From NCBI RefSeq assembly GCF_002428305.1, contig NZ_DIVJ01000015.1, positions 1 to 55,930 on the forward strand: 55,930 bases of DNA, read 5' to 3'. A model generated the notes under the pieces. It was not told the origin of the DNA, did not search any database, and saw only the letters and a list, made by a program, of their open reading frames with translations. The position numbers and the translations under genes were made by a program. The stretch comes from Flavobacterium sp. UBA6135 (GTDB lineage: Bacteria > Bacteroidota > Bacteroidia > Flavobacteriales > Flavobacteriaceae). Below are positions 7,371-15,276 of the stretch, one piece after another. Positions within the stretch are counted from its first letter, which is position 1. The number at the start of each line of letters is the position of its first letter.

Positions 7371-7563
7371 GGTCACTGATTTTTGAAATTAAGAGACTTT
7401 ATCATTTGGACACTTCCTACAAATTTAAACTATTTAAATGATAAAGTAAGTGGATTATATATTCTTATTTCGTTAATTTTGTTTTAAAATTATAGCCGTT
7501 GAAAAACCAAAACTTGTCTAAAAAAAGTAAAATAAGCGAACACAACAATAAGTATCTTATACT

Positions 7564-7929
7564 ATGAAAATAACTCCCGAACATAACGAACGAATGGCAA
7601 AAATGACGTTTGCATCCGTTTATCCGCATTACGTTACCAAAGTGGAAAGCAAAGGCAGAACAAAAGAAGAATTACATCAGGTTATAACTTGGTTAACCGG
7701 TTTTGATGATAAAAAAATATCTGAATTGATTAAAGAGAAAGTCACCTTTGAAAATTTCTTCAACAGAGCAAATCTAAACCCTTTGGCCAATTCAATTAAA
7801 GGTGTTATCTGCGGTTATCGAATTGAAGAAATTGACAATCCACTAACCAAACAAGTGAGATACCTTGATAAACTAGTTGATGAGTTAGCCAAAGGCAAAA
7901 AAATGGATAAAATTTTGAGAGTTGTTTAA
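7564..7929 (+). CDS. DUF2200 family protein
   Basis: This encodes 121 residues. It matches the DUF2200 pattern: an N-terminal HNERMAKMTFASVYPHYVTKV, a central TWLTGFDDKKISELI and a C-terminal ICGYRIEEIDNPLTKQVRYLDKLVDELAKGK. The family is small, cytosolic and widespread, with no established biochemical function. There is no obvious operon partner: nhaA is divergent and the next gene is a tiny membrane protein. I infer nothing further about its role. Confidence 0.85.
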   Translation: MKITPEHNERMAKMTFASVYPHYVTKVESKGRTKEELHQVITWLTGFDDKKISELIKEKVTFENFFNRANLNPLANSIKGVICGYRIEEIDNPLTKQVRYLDKLVDELAKGKKMDKILRVV

Positions 7930-8036
7930 GGTATAAACTGATACGATTAACTCAAAAAATCAAAAAACTACTTCCGATTAGTTGTCCTATTTAAGCTATT
8001 AAAATATTTTGTAATTTTAGAATCTAAAAAAACACC

Positions 8037-8201
8037 ATGTTGTATCCAATAATTCCAATAGTGCTTGTCACATTGTTCTTTTTTTACATCTTTTATCTTT
8101 TACTGATTAAAAAAGATATAAAGAAACTTAAAACCATAGTATTCCCAGGATTATTTTTTATTACTATTTGGGCTGTAATTTATTATTTTTTGTTGAAATA
8201 A
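8037..8201 (+). CDS. 54-residue membrane protein, unknown
   Basis: This short ORF starts at ATG 8037 and ends with TAA at 8199-8201. It encodes two hydrophobic helices (residues 4-23 and 36-53) joined by a Lys-rich turn, KKDIKKLK. The pattern fits a small inner-membrane hairpin protein with the loop on the cytoplasmic side. No family is recognised. It lies alone between DUF2200 and the palindromic element before rdgB. It may be a real small gene or a chance ORF in A+T-rich DNA. Confidence 0.45.
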   Translation: MLYPIIPIVLVTLFFFYIFYLLLIKKDIKKLKTIVFPGLFFITIWAVIYYFLLK

Positions 8202-8240
8202 ATTCAAGTTTTTAAGATATTATATAATATTATTAAAAAA

Positions 8241-8433
8241 AACCCGTTGGGTGTAATTAAATTTTCAAATAATTTTACCACTAATTCACCAATTTTTTTG
8301 ACTAATTATTCGATTAAATTCGAATTTTCATCAAAGATGAACAAATTATTGCATTTACTAAATTTATAATTTGTGAATTCGTGGCAAAAATATCCAGAAT
8401 ACTATTGAATTAAATAATTACACCCAACGGGTT
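8241..8433. repeat. MITE-like palindromic element
   Basis: The terminal arms are perfect: AACCCGTTGGGTGTAATTA at 8241-8259 and its reverse complement at 8415-8433. A second inverted pair is nested inside, ACCACTAATTCACCAATT (about 8277-8294) against the reverse complement of AATTTGTGAATTCGTGGCA. The 193-nt unit is non-coding and A+T-rich, and it would fold into a long hairpin. It ends about 18 nt before the rdgB start, so it could affect rdgB expression. It resembles a small non-autonomous transposon or a flavobacterial intergenic repeat. Confidence 0.6.
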
Positions 8434-8451
8434 AAAAAAAACATTTTAATT

Positions 8452-9024
8452 ATGCAAATCGTCTTCGCCTCAAACAACCCCAATAAAGTAAAAGAAATAC
8501 AACTGCTTTTACCCAAAACGATAACGCTTCTTAGCTTAGAAGCTATTGGTTGTATCAAAGACATACCTGAAACAGCCCAAACCATTGAAGGCAACGCCAT
8601 TCTAAAAGCCAATTACATTACCCAAAACTACAATCTAAATTGTTTTGCTGATGATACCGGACTTGAGGTGGAAGCTCTCAACGGCGAACCCGGTGTTTAC
8701 TCCGCTCGATATGCCGGAAATCAAAGAAACGCCAATGACAATATGGATAAACTTTTGTTAAATCTATCCGATAAAACCAACCGAAAAGCACAATTTAAAA
8801 CCACCATTTGCCTTAACATTGAGGGGCAACAACACCTTTTTGAAGGGATCATTAAAGGAACAATTACCAAAGAAAAAAAAGGCAATCAAGGCTTTGGTTA
8901 CGACCCCATTTTTATACCTGATGGATACGATAAAACCTTTGCTGAGATGACAATTCAAGAGAAATCAATCATCAGTCATCGCGGTTTGGCAGTAGAAAAA
9001 TTAGTTGCGTTTTTAAATGAATAA
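8452..9024 (+). CDS. rdgB: Non-canonical purine NTP pyrophosphatase (RdgB/HAM1)
   Basis: This encodes 190 residues. Family motifs are FASNNPNKVKEI (substrate loop, residues 4-15), FADDTGLEVEALNGEPGVYSARYAG (about 65-89) and GFGYDPIFIPDGYDKTFAEM near the C-terminus, followed by ISHRGLA. The enzyme hydrolyses dITP, ITP and XTP to monophosphates and pyrophosphate and so keeps deaminated purines out of DNA and RNA. The length is normal. The upstream DNA is filled by a palindromic element ending at 8433, leaving little room for an ordinary promoter. Confidence 0.95.
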   Translation: MQIVFASNNPNKVKEIQLLLPKTITLLSLEAIGCIKDIPETAQTIEGNAILKANYITQNYNLNCFADDTGLEVEALNGEPGVYSARYAGNQRNANDNMDKLLLNLSDKTNRKAQFKTTICLNIEGQQHLFEGIIKGTITKEKKGNQGFGYDPIFIPDGYDKTFAEMTIQEKSIISHRGLAVEKLVAFLNE

Positions 9025-9147
9025 TTTACATTTCAAACTCATTTTCTGTCGTCTCTACCATCTCCCCTCTTCCATCTTCCATCCCGTCAACTCCAACTAT
9101 TTAAAAATCAATAACTAACACCATTAGTTTATGTGATTTTTAAACCG

Positions 9148-9156
9148 TACCTTTGC
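9148..9156 (+). promoter_or_regulatory. Bacteroidetes -7 element upstream of the DEAD-box helicase gene
   Basis: TACCTTTGC matches the Bacteroidetes primary-sigma -7 consensus TAnnTTTG and lies 20 nt before the helicase ATG at 9176. A convincing -33 TTTG was not seen at the usual distance, so the assignment rests on the -7 box and its position. Confidence 0.55.
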
Positions 9157-9175
9157 ACCCAATTTAAAATTATAT

Positions 9176-11050
9176 ATGAACAAATTTGAACAATTAGGAT
9201 TGAGTGAATCGCTACAGCGTGCGATTATCGATCTAGGATTTGAAAATCCGACCGAAGTACAGGAAAAAGCGATTCCCCTATTATTGGAACAAGAAACAGA
9301 TTTAGTTGCGTTGGCTCAAACAGGGACAGGGAAAACGGCAGCATTTGGTTTCCCGCTTATCCAAAAAATTGATGCGAACAATAGAAATACGCAGGCCTTA
9401 ATTTTATCTCCTACTCGCGAACTGTGTTTGCAGATTACAAATGAAATTAAATTGTACTCCAAGTACGAAAAAGGAATTAACGTTGTGGCTGTTTATGGTG
9501 GTGCCAGCATCTCCGAACAAGCTCGTGAAGTAAAAAGAGGTGCTCAAATCATTGTAGCTACCCCGGGAAGAATGCAAGACATGATTAACAGAGGTTTTGT
9601 AAACATCTCTGAAATCAACTATTGTATTCTTGATGAAGCCGATGAAATGTTAAACATGGGATTCTATGAAGACATCGTTAGTATTTTATCTACCACACCT
9701 GATGAAAAAAGCACTTGGTTATTCTCGGCAACCATGCCGCAAGAAGTAGCTCGTATTGCTAAAAAATTCATGCATGAACCACAGGAAATTACTGTGGGGG
9801 CAAAAAACTCAGGTTCAGCCACAGTTTCTCATGAATTTTATTTAGTAAATGCTCGTGATCGTTACGAAGCGTTGAAACGTTTAGCTGATGCCAATCCGGA
9901 CATCTTCTCCGTAGTGTTTTGCAGAACAAAAAGAGACACACAAGCAGTAGCTGAAAAGTTAATTGAAGACGGTTATAATGCAGCAGCGTTGCACGGTGAT
10001 TTATCGCAAGCCCAACGTGATTCTGTAATGAAATCATTTAGAGGCCGTCAAATTCAAATGTTGGTAGCTACAGATGTTGCCGCTCGTGGAATTGACGTAG
10101 ACAACATCACACACGTGGTAAACTACCAATTACCGGATGAAATCGAAACCTACAACCACCGTTCTGGCCGTACCGGTCGTGCAGGTAAATTAGGAACTTC
10201 CATTGTAATTGTTACAAAAAGTGAATTGCGTAAAATTTCGGCTATTGAAAGAATCATCAAGCAGAAATTTGAAGAGAAAACAATCCCTTCAGGAATTGAA
10301 ATCTGTGAAATCCAATTATTGCACTTAGCTACTAAAATTAAAGATACCGAAGTAGATCACGAAATTGACAATTACCTTCCGGCTATCAACGAGGTTTTAG
10401 AAGGTTTAAGTAAAGAAGAATTGATTAAGAAAATGGTATCGGTAGAATTCAACCGATTCATCAATTACTATAAAAAAACAAGAGATTTATCATCACAATC
10501 ATCAGGTTCTGAAAGACGTGACGACAGAGAACCAAGAGAAAATACCAGCGGAGCAACTCGTTTCTTTGTAAACATTGGTTCAAGAGATAATTTTGATTGG
10601 ATGCAGTTGAAAGACTTTCTACGTGATACGTTAGAATTAGGTCGCGAAGACGTTTACAAAGTAGATGTTAAAGAAGGTTTCTCTTTCTTCAACACCGATA
10701 TTGAACATACAGACAAAGTAATGGATGTATTAAATGGCATGCAATTGGAAGGTCGTAAAATCAACGTAGAAATCTCTAAAAATGACGGTGGCGGTAGACG
10801 TGACCATAATGGTAGAAGTTCTGGCGGTTTTAGAGGCGAAAGAAGCTCAGGCCCAAGAGGAGGCGGAAGTTTCGGACCAAGAAAAGAAGGTGGAGCTCCA
10901 AGAAGCGACAGAAGAGAAGGCGGATTTAGACCAAGAACCGAAAGTGGTTCCTCAGAAAGACCAGCTAGACGTTCTGATGATTCTCGTAGTGAAAGACCGG
11001 CTGGCCGTTCATTTGAAGCTGCAAAAAACAGAAGACCTAGAAGAAGTTAA
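9176..11050 (+). CDS. deaD: DEAD-box ATP-dependent RNA helicase (CsdA/DeaD-like)
   Basis: This encodes 624 residues. All helicase motifs are present in order: a Q-motif region (GFENPTEVQ), AQTGTGKT (about 47-54), PTRELCLQ, VATPGR, DEAD (about 153), SAT, then HGDLSQAQRD, VATDVAARGIDV and HRSGRTGRAG. A DbpA-type RNA-binding domain follows (about 465-538, TRFFVNIGSRDNFDW onward). It ends in a long Arg/Gly/Ser-rich tail from about 540. The protein remodels RNA, probably in ribosome assembly or cold adaptation. The RGG-like tail likely adds nonspecific RNA binding. Confidence 0.93.
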   Translation: MNKFEQLGLSESLQRAIIDLGFENPTEVQEKAIPLLLEQETDLVALAQTGTGKTAAFGFPLIQKIDANNRNTQALILSPTRELCLQITNEIKLYSKYEKGINVVAVYGGASISEQAREVKRGAQIIVATPGRMQDMINRGFVNISEINYCILDEADEMLNMGFYEDIVSILSTTPDEKSTWLFSATMPQEVARIAKKFMHEPQEITVGAKNSGSATVSHEFYLVNARDRYEALKRLADANPDIFSVVFCRTKRDTQAVAEKLIEDGYNAAALHGDLSQAQRDSVMKSFRGRQIQMLVATDVAARGIDVDNITHVVNYQLPDEIETYNHRSGRTGRAGKLGTSIVIVTKSELRKISAIERIIKQKFEEKTIPSGIEICEIQLLHLATKIKDTEVDHEIDNYLPAINEVLEGLSKEELIKKMVSVEFNRFINYYKKTRDLSSQSSGSERRDDREPRENTSGATRFFVNIGSRDNFDWMQLKDFLRDTLELGREDVYKVDVKEGFSFFNTDIEHTDKVMDVLNGMQLEGRKINVEISKNDGGGRRDHNGRSSGGFRGERSSGPRGGGSFGPRKEGGAPRSDRREGGFRPRTESGSSERPARRSDDSRSERPAGRSFEAAKNRRPRRS

Positions 11051-11161
11051 TTCATTTGAATACCCTATTTTGGGTTTTAAATTGTTAATTTTCTGATAAT
11101 AGACCAAAAACTGTAAAAAATCTCAAAGCGAATGCTTACTTTTAAACCGTTAAATCAGTTT

Positions 11162-11935
11162 ATGAGATTTTTTACAGTTTTACTATTTATTTTAGTTTCT
11201 TTTGCCTCCTTTTCGCAAAAGACTTTCCCCGATTTGGTTAAAGTGAATGGCGTTATTAAAGACGATAATTCTTTAAAACCTTTAAATAATGTTCACATTA
11301 TCAATTTTAATACCGTAAAAGGAACCATTACAAATGAAAAAGGTTACTTTGAAATTGATGCACAAGTAAACGACACACTTCACATTTCTATACTAGGTTA
11401 TCAATCCATCCGAGTTCGAGTGACCAATGATTGGATCAATTCAAAATCTACAGAAATAAAACTTACTGAAAAAGCCTACGCCTTAGAAGAAGTGATTGTT
11501 ACACCTTACACCCTTACCGGTTATTTGGAAATTGATGCCAAAATAATTCCTATTCCTGAGAATTATCGTTATGGTATTTCCGGACTTTCCTATGGTTATG
11601 AAGCGGGAAGCAAATCGCCAAACGCAATCAGCCGCGTGGTAAGTTCGCTCTTTAACCCCGCAGATTTGCTCTATAATTTCTTTGGAAAAAAACCAAACGA
11701 GCTGAAAAAATTGAAAGAAATGAAAAAAGATGATACGGTAAGAACTATGCTTGAAAACAAGTTTGACCGAGAAACAATTTCTATCATGTTGGGTGTTGAT
11801 AAAAAAGAAATTCCTGAAATCTTGCATCGTTGTAATTATTCTGAGACTTTTATCAAAACGGCAAACGACTTACAAGTGCTTGATGCCATTAGCGATTGCT
11901 ACGAAGAATATAAAATTCTAAAAAAGAAATCGTAG
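11162..11935 (+). CDS. Secreted carboxypeptidase-regulatory-like domain protein
   Basis: This encodes 257 residues from the ATG at 11162; the longer frame adds ten residues before the signal peptide. The signal peptide is MRFFTVLLFILVSFASFSQ. A CarboxypepD_reg-like beta-sandwich follows (VNGVIKDDNSLKPLNNVHIINFN, then GTITNEKGYFEIDA and ISILGYQSIRV). This domain is frequent at the start of TonB-dependent receptors, but no receptor barrel follows. The C-terminal half (EEVIVTPYTLTGYLEID onward) is a Bacteroidetes-specific extension. It is likely periplasmic, and the function is unknown. Confidence 0.8.
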   Translation: MRFFTVLLFILVSFASFSQKTFPDLVKVNGVIKDDNSLKPLNNVHIINFNTVKGTITNEKGYFEIDAQVNDTLHISILGYQSIRVRVTNDWINSKSTEIKLTEKAYALEEVIVTPYTLTGYLEIDAKIIPIPENYRYGISGLSYGYEAGSKSPNAISRVVSSLFNPADLLYNFFGKKPNELKKLKEMKKDDTVRTMLENKFDRETISIMLGVDKKEIPEILHRCNYSETFIKTANDLQVLDAISDCYEEYKILKKKS

Positions 11936-11937
11936 TT

Positions 11938-12612
11938 CTAATTTGAATTTTCTTCAATAAATCGTTCCGTGATTTTCACATAATCTTTTATAGATTTTTG
12001 TGCCCAATCAATTTTCTTTAAAAGAATTTCCTGAGGCGTCAATCGCCATTCTATGTTTGATTTTCGCAATCGATCAGATAATTGTTGTAACAAAATTGCT
12101 GCAGAAACGGAAATATTCAAACTTTCTGTAAATCCAACCATCGGGATATGAATCATTCCGTCAGCTTCTTGCAAAACCGCTTCCGAAAGTCCGTCTTTTT
12201 CGGTGCCAAAAAAAAGTGCAGCAGGCTTAGTAATATCAAAAGAAGTTAAATCAGTAGATTGATCATGAGGGGTTGTCGCAATAATTTGATAGCCTTTCTT
12301 TCGCATGGCTCTGATGCAGGAAATGGAATTTTCAAATCGATAGATATCCACCCATTTTTGTGCACCTAAAGCAATTTCAGAATCAATTTGCTTTCCAAAC
12401 TTTTGTTCAATCACTTGAATCTCTTGAATTCCAAACACTTCACAACTTCGCATAACGGCACTAGTGTTGTGCAATTGGTACACATCTTCCACCACAACAG
12501 TAAAATGTTTTGTTCGTGATTGCAACACGTCATGAATGCGTTTTCTTCTGTTTTCGGTTAGAAAGTTTTCTAAGAAATTTAAGTATTCTTTGGTTTGTAA
12601 TAATTCATTCAT
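11938..12612 (-). CDS. TrmH/SpoU family RNA 2'-O-methyltransferase
   Basis: This encodes 224 residues from the ATG at 12612. The longer frame to 12675 would run into the divergent sigma-factor start, so it is rejected. SPOUT signatures are seen: VVVEDVYQLHNTSAVMRSCEVFG (motif 1 region), AALFFGTEKDGLSE (motif 2) and IPMVGFTESLNISVSAAILL (motif 3 knot). The family methylates ribose 2'-OH groups in tRNA, typically G18, or in rRNA. The sequence is closest in style to TrmH. It is convergent with the upstream gene (2-nt gap). Confidence 0.88.
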   Translation of the reverse strand: MNELLQTKEYLNFLENFLTENRRKRIHDVLQSRTKHFTVVVEDVYQLHNTSAVMRSCEVFGIQEIQVIEQKFGKQIDSEIALGAQKWVDIYRFENSISCIRAMRKKGYQIIATTPHDQSTDLTSFDITKPAALFFGTEKDGLSEAVLQEADGMIHIPMVGFTESLNISVSAAILLQQLSDRLRKSNIEWRLTPQEILLKKIDWAQKSIKDYVKITERFIEENSN

Positions 12613-12640
12613 CAAAATTGGTTTTATTTCAGTAAATTCA

Positions 12641-12649
12641 TATCTTGGC
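12641..12649 (+). promoter_or_regulatory. -7-like element before the ECF sigma gene
   Basis: TATCTTGGC differs at one position from TAnnTTTGC and is 17 nt before the sigma-factor ATG. It lies between the divergent trmH-like and sigma genes. ECF genes are often autoregulated, so a second, sigma-specific promoter may exist that I cannot identify. Confidence 0.35.
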
Positions 12650-12666
12650 AACACTAAAAAATAACT

Positions 12667-13200
12667 ATGACACAAGAAGAATTGTTACCGCTAATTTATA
12701 AAAAAGAAGAAGGTGCTTTCACTATTTTGTATGACATGTATTCTAAAAGTTTATTTGGCGTTATTTCTAATTTAATAAAAGATAGAGAAGAAGCTGAAGA
12801 TGTCCTTCAAGATGTTTTTGTAAAAATATGGAAAAATATAGATACCTATTCTGAAAACAAAGGACGTTTTTATACTTGGATAGTTAACATAGCCCGAAAT
12901 ACAGCCATTGACAAACTGCGTTCAAAAGGATTCAACAACAGTCAAAAAAACCTTTCGGCCGACAATTTCGTACATCTGTTGGAAGACAGTTCAAGAATGA
13001 CAAACAGAATCGATGCTATTGGAATTCAGGAATTTGTTAAAAAACTAAAACCCAAATGTATTAAATTAATTGACCTGCTGTTTTTCAAAGGCTACACGCA
13101 ACAAGAGGCTTCGGATGAACTCGAAATTCCACTAGGAACCGTAAAAACCCAAAACAGAAATTGCATCACTGATTTAAGAAACTTATTACAAGTAGCATGA
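12667..13200 (+). CDS. ECF-type RNA polymerase sigma factor (SigK-like)
   Basis: This encodes 177 residues. Region 2 is visible as FTILYDMYSKSLFGVI and DREEAEDVLQDVFVKIWKNI (about 38-57), with FYTWIVNIARNTAIDKLRS just after. Region 4 is LLFFKGYTQQEASDELEIPLGTVKTQNRNCITDLR (about 137-171), a helix-turn-helix for -35 recognition. It directs core RNA polymerase to a stress or envelope regulon. The TGA stop overlaps the ATG of the anti-sigma gene (ATGA), so the pair is co-translated. The RskA-like partner places it among SigK/SigL-type ECF factors. Confidence 0.92.
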   Translation: MTQEELLPLIYKKEEGAFTILYDMYSKSLFGVISNLIKDREEAEDVLQDVFVKIWKNIDTYSENKGRFYTWIVNIARNTAIDKLRSKGFNNSQKNLSADNFVHLLEDSSRMTNRIDAIGIQEFVKKLKPKCIKLIDLLFFKGYTQQEASDELEIPLGTVKTQNRNCITDLRNLLQVA

Positions 13201-13991
13201 GCACACAAGAATACATAGAATCAGGCATTTTAGAACTGTATGTTTACGGTAAACTTTCGGAACCTGAAATGGAAGAAGTTTTCAAAATGGCCGAAGAGCA
13301 TACTGAAATCAAAGAAGAAATTATTGCCATTGAACGTGCCGTATTGTTTTTGTCCAGTAGTGTTTCACCCAGATTATCAGGCAAAAACTATGAAAACATT
13401 AAAAAACAAATTTTTGAAGGAGCCGTAGCTCCTAAAGTGGTTGAAATTAAACCAAAATCAAGTTGGTCCAACTATTTAGGATGGGCTGCTGCACTTGTTT
13501 TCCTAGTAGGTGGGTATTATTACCACATGCAAAAACAAGAAGAAGCTACAAATCAAATTGTTACGATTGAAAATGAAAAATCTGAATTGCAAAAAGACAT
13601 TGTTAATTTAGAATTAACCAACGCTGAAAATCAAGAGTTAATCGCCATTATTCGTGACCCGAAAAACATTGTGGTACCATTGCTTGGCCAAGACGTTGCA
13701 CCAAAATCGTATGCTAAAATTTACTGGAATCAGGACACCAAAAAAGTATATGTTGACGGTTTAGGATTGCCAAATCCACCGGAAGGAATGGTGTATCAAG
13801 TATGGTCGTTAAAATTAAATCCTTTAACTCCTGAAAGTATTGGATTAATTGACAACTTTGGTACTTCCAAAAAACGTTTCTTTGAGATGAATGCTTCTTA
13901 TGATTCTGAAGCATTTGGAATCACTTTAGAACCTGCCGGCGGAAGTCCGACACCAACACTAGAACAGTTGTTCACTTTAGGAAAAGTGTAA
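13197..13991 (+). CDS. Membrane anti-sigma factor, RskA-like
   Basis: This encodes 264 residues. The N-terminal cytoplasmic part (about 1-95) starts with an anti-sigma-like helical segment, YIESGILELYVYGKLSEPEM. One membrane helix follows at about 98-112 (NYLGWAAALVFLVGGYYYH). A short coiled coil comes next (about 118-150), then a periplasmic RskA domain (MVYQVWSLKLNP, FGITLEPAGGSPTPT). It would bind and inhibit the sigma factor encoded upstream until a signal triggers release. No zinc-binding HxxxCxxC was seen in the N-terminus. A hairpin terminator follows at 14009. Confidence 0.88.
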   Translation: MSTQEYIESGILELYVYGKLSEPEMEEVFKMAEEHTEIKEEIIAIERAVLFLSSSVSPRLSGKNYENIKKQIFEGAVAPKVVEIKPKSSWSNYLGWAAALVFLVGGYYYHMQKQEEATNQIVTIENEKSELQKDIVNLELTNAENQELIAIIRDPKNIVVPLLGQDVAPKSYAKIYWNQDTKKVYVDGLGLPNPPEGMVYQVWSLKLNPLTPESIGLIDNFGTSKKRFFEMNASYDSEAFGITLEPAGGSPTPTLEQLFTLGKV

Positions 13992-14008
13992 AAAATAATC
14001 AAATTTTA

Positions 14009-14046
14009 AAAATCCTTTCCTCATTGCGATTGAAAGGATTTTTTTT
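14009..14046 (+). terminator. Rho-independent terminator after the sigma/anti-sigma operon
   Basis: The stem AATCCTTTC (14011-14019) pairs with GAAAGGATT (14032-14040) around a 12-nt loop and is followed by a run of T residues. It ends directly before the sirtuin gene. Confidence 0.75.
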
Positions 14047-14051
14047 ATACC

Positions 14052-14744
14052 ATGAAAAACTTAGTTGTACTTACAGGAGCCGGAATGAGTGCAGAAAGTG
14101 GCATAAAAACCTTCAGAGATGCTGACGGTCTTTGGGAAGGTCACAATGTTATGGAAGTAGCCTCTCCCGAAGGTTGGCATAAAAACCCGGAACTTGTTCT
14201 CGATTTTTATAACAAACGTAGAAAACAATTGCACGAAGTAACACCCAACCATGGTCATTTTCTATTGGCTGAATTAGAAGCGTTTTTCAACGTTTCCATT
14301 ATCACTCAAAATGTTGACAATTTGCATGAAAAAGCTGGTAGCTCATCGATTCTTCACCTTCATGGTGAGTTGACAAAAGTGAGAAGCACCAAAAATGAAA
14401 ACTACATCTTAGACTGGACATCCGATTTGAATTGGGGTGACACAGATGAAGATGGCAATCAACTTCGACCACACATTGTTTGGTTTGGTGAAGCCGTTCC
14501 CGCTATTGAAGAAGCCATTACAATTGTTGAAAAAGCTGACTCTATAGCCATTATCGGAACTTCCATGCAAGTGTATCCTGCTGCTGGATTGGTGCATTAT
14601 GCAAAACCTAACTGTCCTATTTTTTACATCGACCCAAAACCGGCAACAATTTATCAACTCAGTCATCCTTTGGAAGTTATTCCAAAAGGAGCTTCAGAAG
14701 GAGTGGCTTTGTTAAAAGATAAATTGTTGGCTATTTTAAAATGA
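14052..14744 (+). CDS. cobB: NAD-dependent protein deacylase (sirtuin, CobB-like) lacking zinc cysteines
   Basis: This encodes 230 residues. Sirtuin motifs are intact: LTGAGMSAESGIKTFRD (NAD pocket, residues 7-23), TQNVDNLHEKAG and the catalytic His in HLHGEL (about 98-116). YNKRR (about 56-60) matches the Tyr/Arg pair of SIRT5/CobB-type desuccinylases. The small domain that normally holds four zinc-binding cysteines (between LTKVRS and RPHIVWFGE) has none; the protein has a single Cys elsewhere. It would remove acyl groups from lysines using NAD+, with a zinc-free small domain. The last 14 nt overlap the convergent DoxX-like gene. Confidence 0.9.
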   Translation: MKNLVVLTGAGMSAESGIKTFRDADGLWEGHNVMEVASPEGWHKNPELVLDFYNKRRKQLHEVTPNHGHFLLAELEAFFNVSIITQNVDNLHEKAGSSSILHLHGELTKVRSTKNENYILDWTSDLNWGDTDEDGNQLRPHIVWFGEAVPAIEEAITIVEKADSIAIIGTSMQVYPAAGLVHYAKPNCPIFYIDPKPATIYQLSHPLEVIPKGASEGVALLKDKLLAILK

Positions 14745-15138
14745 AAATAGTCTTCCATTTTGGATAATAAAAAACGATGATTAAAATTGTGATAGCTAAA
14801 GGAATTCCCGTTTCAACCAATTCATGTGGTCGGTTATCCAAGAAATAATGCAATAAAAAGATATTTAAAATAATGGGTAATAAAACGATCGCTCCTATCA
14901 AACGAGTTCTCGGAATGACTAATAAAATCCCAGACAAAACCTGAAAGAATCCAATCACAACCAACATTCCTGAATTACACATTCCTGAAATAACTTGTTG
15001 GTATTCCAACGGAATGGTACTTTCCGGTCCATACACTTTACATGGCGATAAAAAGTGCTTGTTGATGCCTTTATAAATAAAAAACAACCCCAAAGCGATA
15101 CTCAAAACTACAATTGCTACTTGGAAAAAACGTTTCAT
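14731..15138 (-). CDS. DoxX/MauE-like four-helix membrane protein
   Basis: This encodes 135 residues with four hydrophobic helices (about 6-24, 55-75, 80-100, 112-128). The RFFQVAIVVLSIALGLFFIYKGINKHFLSP start is typical of DoxX/MauE-like proteins. A Cys pair, SPCKVYG and SGMCNSG, faces the loop after helix 1. It is an inner-membrane protein of unknown activity. It lies convergent to the sirtuin gene with overlapping ends. It is unrelated by context to the DoxX at 4499. Confidence 0.72.
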   Translation of the reverse strand: MKRFFQVAIVVLSIALGLFFIYKGINKHFLSPCKVYGPESTIPLEYQQVISGMCNSGMLVVIGFFQVLSGILLVIPRTRLIGAIVLLPIILNIFLLHYFLDNRPHELVETGIPLAITILIIVFYYPKWKTIFILK

Positions 15139-15244
15139 ACTATTTTGTTATTTATATTAATTCTAAATTGCAATAGTACTACATTTTTTGGATAAAACCA
15201 TAAAATACAAAATAAATTTACTTTTACTTTTTGAAGTTTAAAGC

Positions 15245-15253
15245 TATCTTTGC
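15245..15253 (+). promoter_or_regulatory. -7 element of the purB promoter
   Basis: TATCTTTGC is a full match to TAnnTTTGC, 24 nt upstream of the purB ATG. This position also argues that the real purB start is the ATG at 15277 and not the earlier in-frame codon at 15250, which overlaps the promoter. Confidence 0.65.
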
Positions 15254-15276
15254 ACTTCGACACAAACACACAACTC

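Noticed and set aside
11938..12675. Longer start for the TrmH-like gene
   Set aside because: It would overlap the start of the divergent sigma factor and its promoter, and the family N-terminus fits the ATG at 12612.
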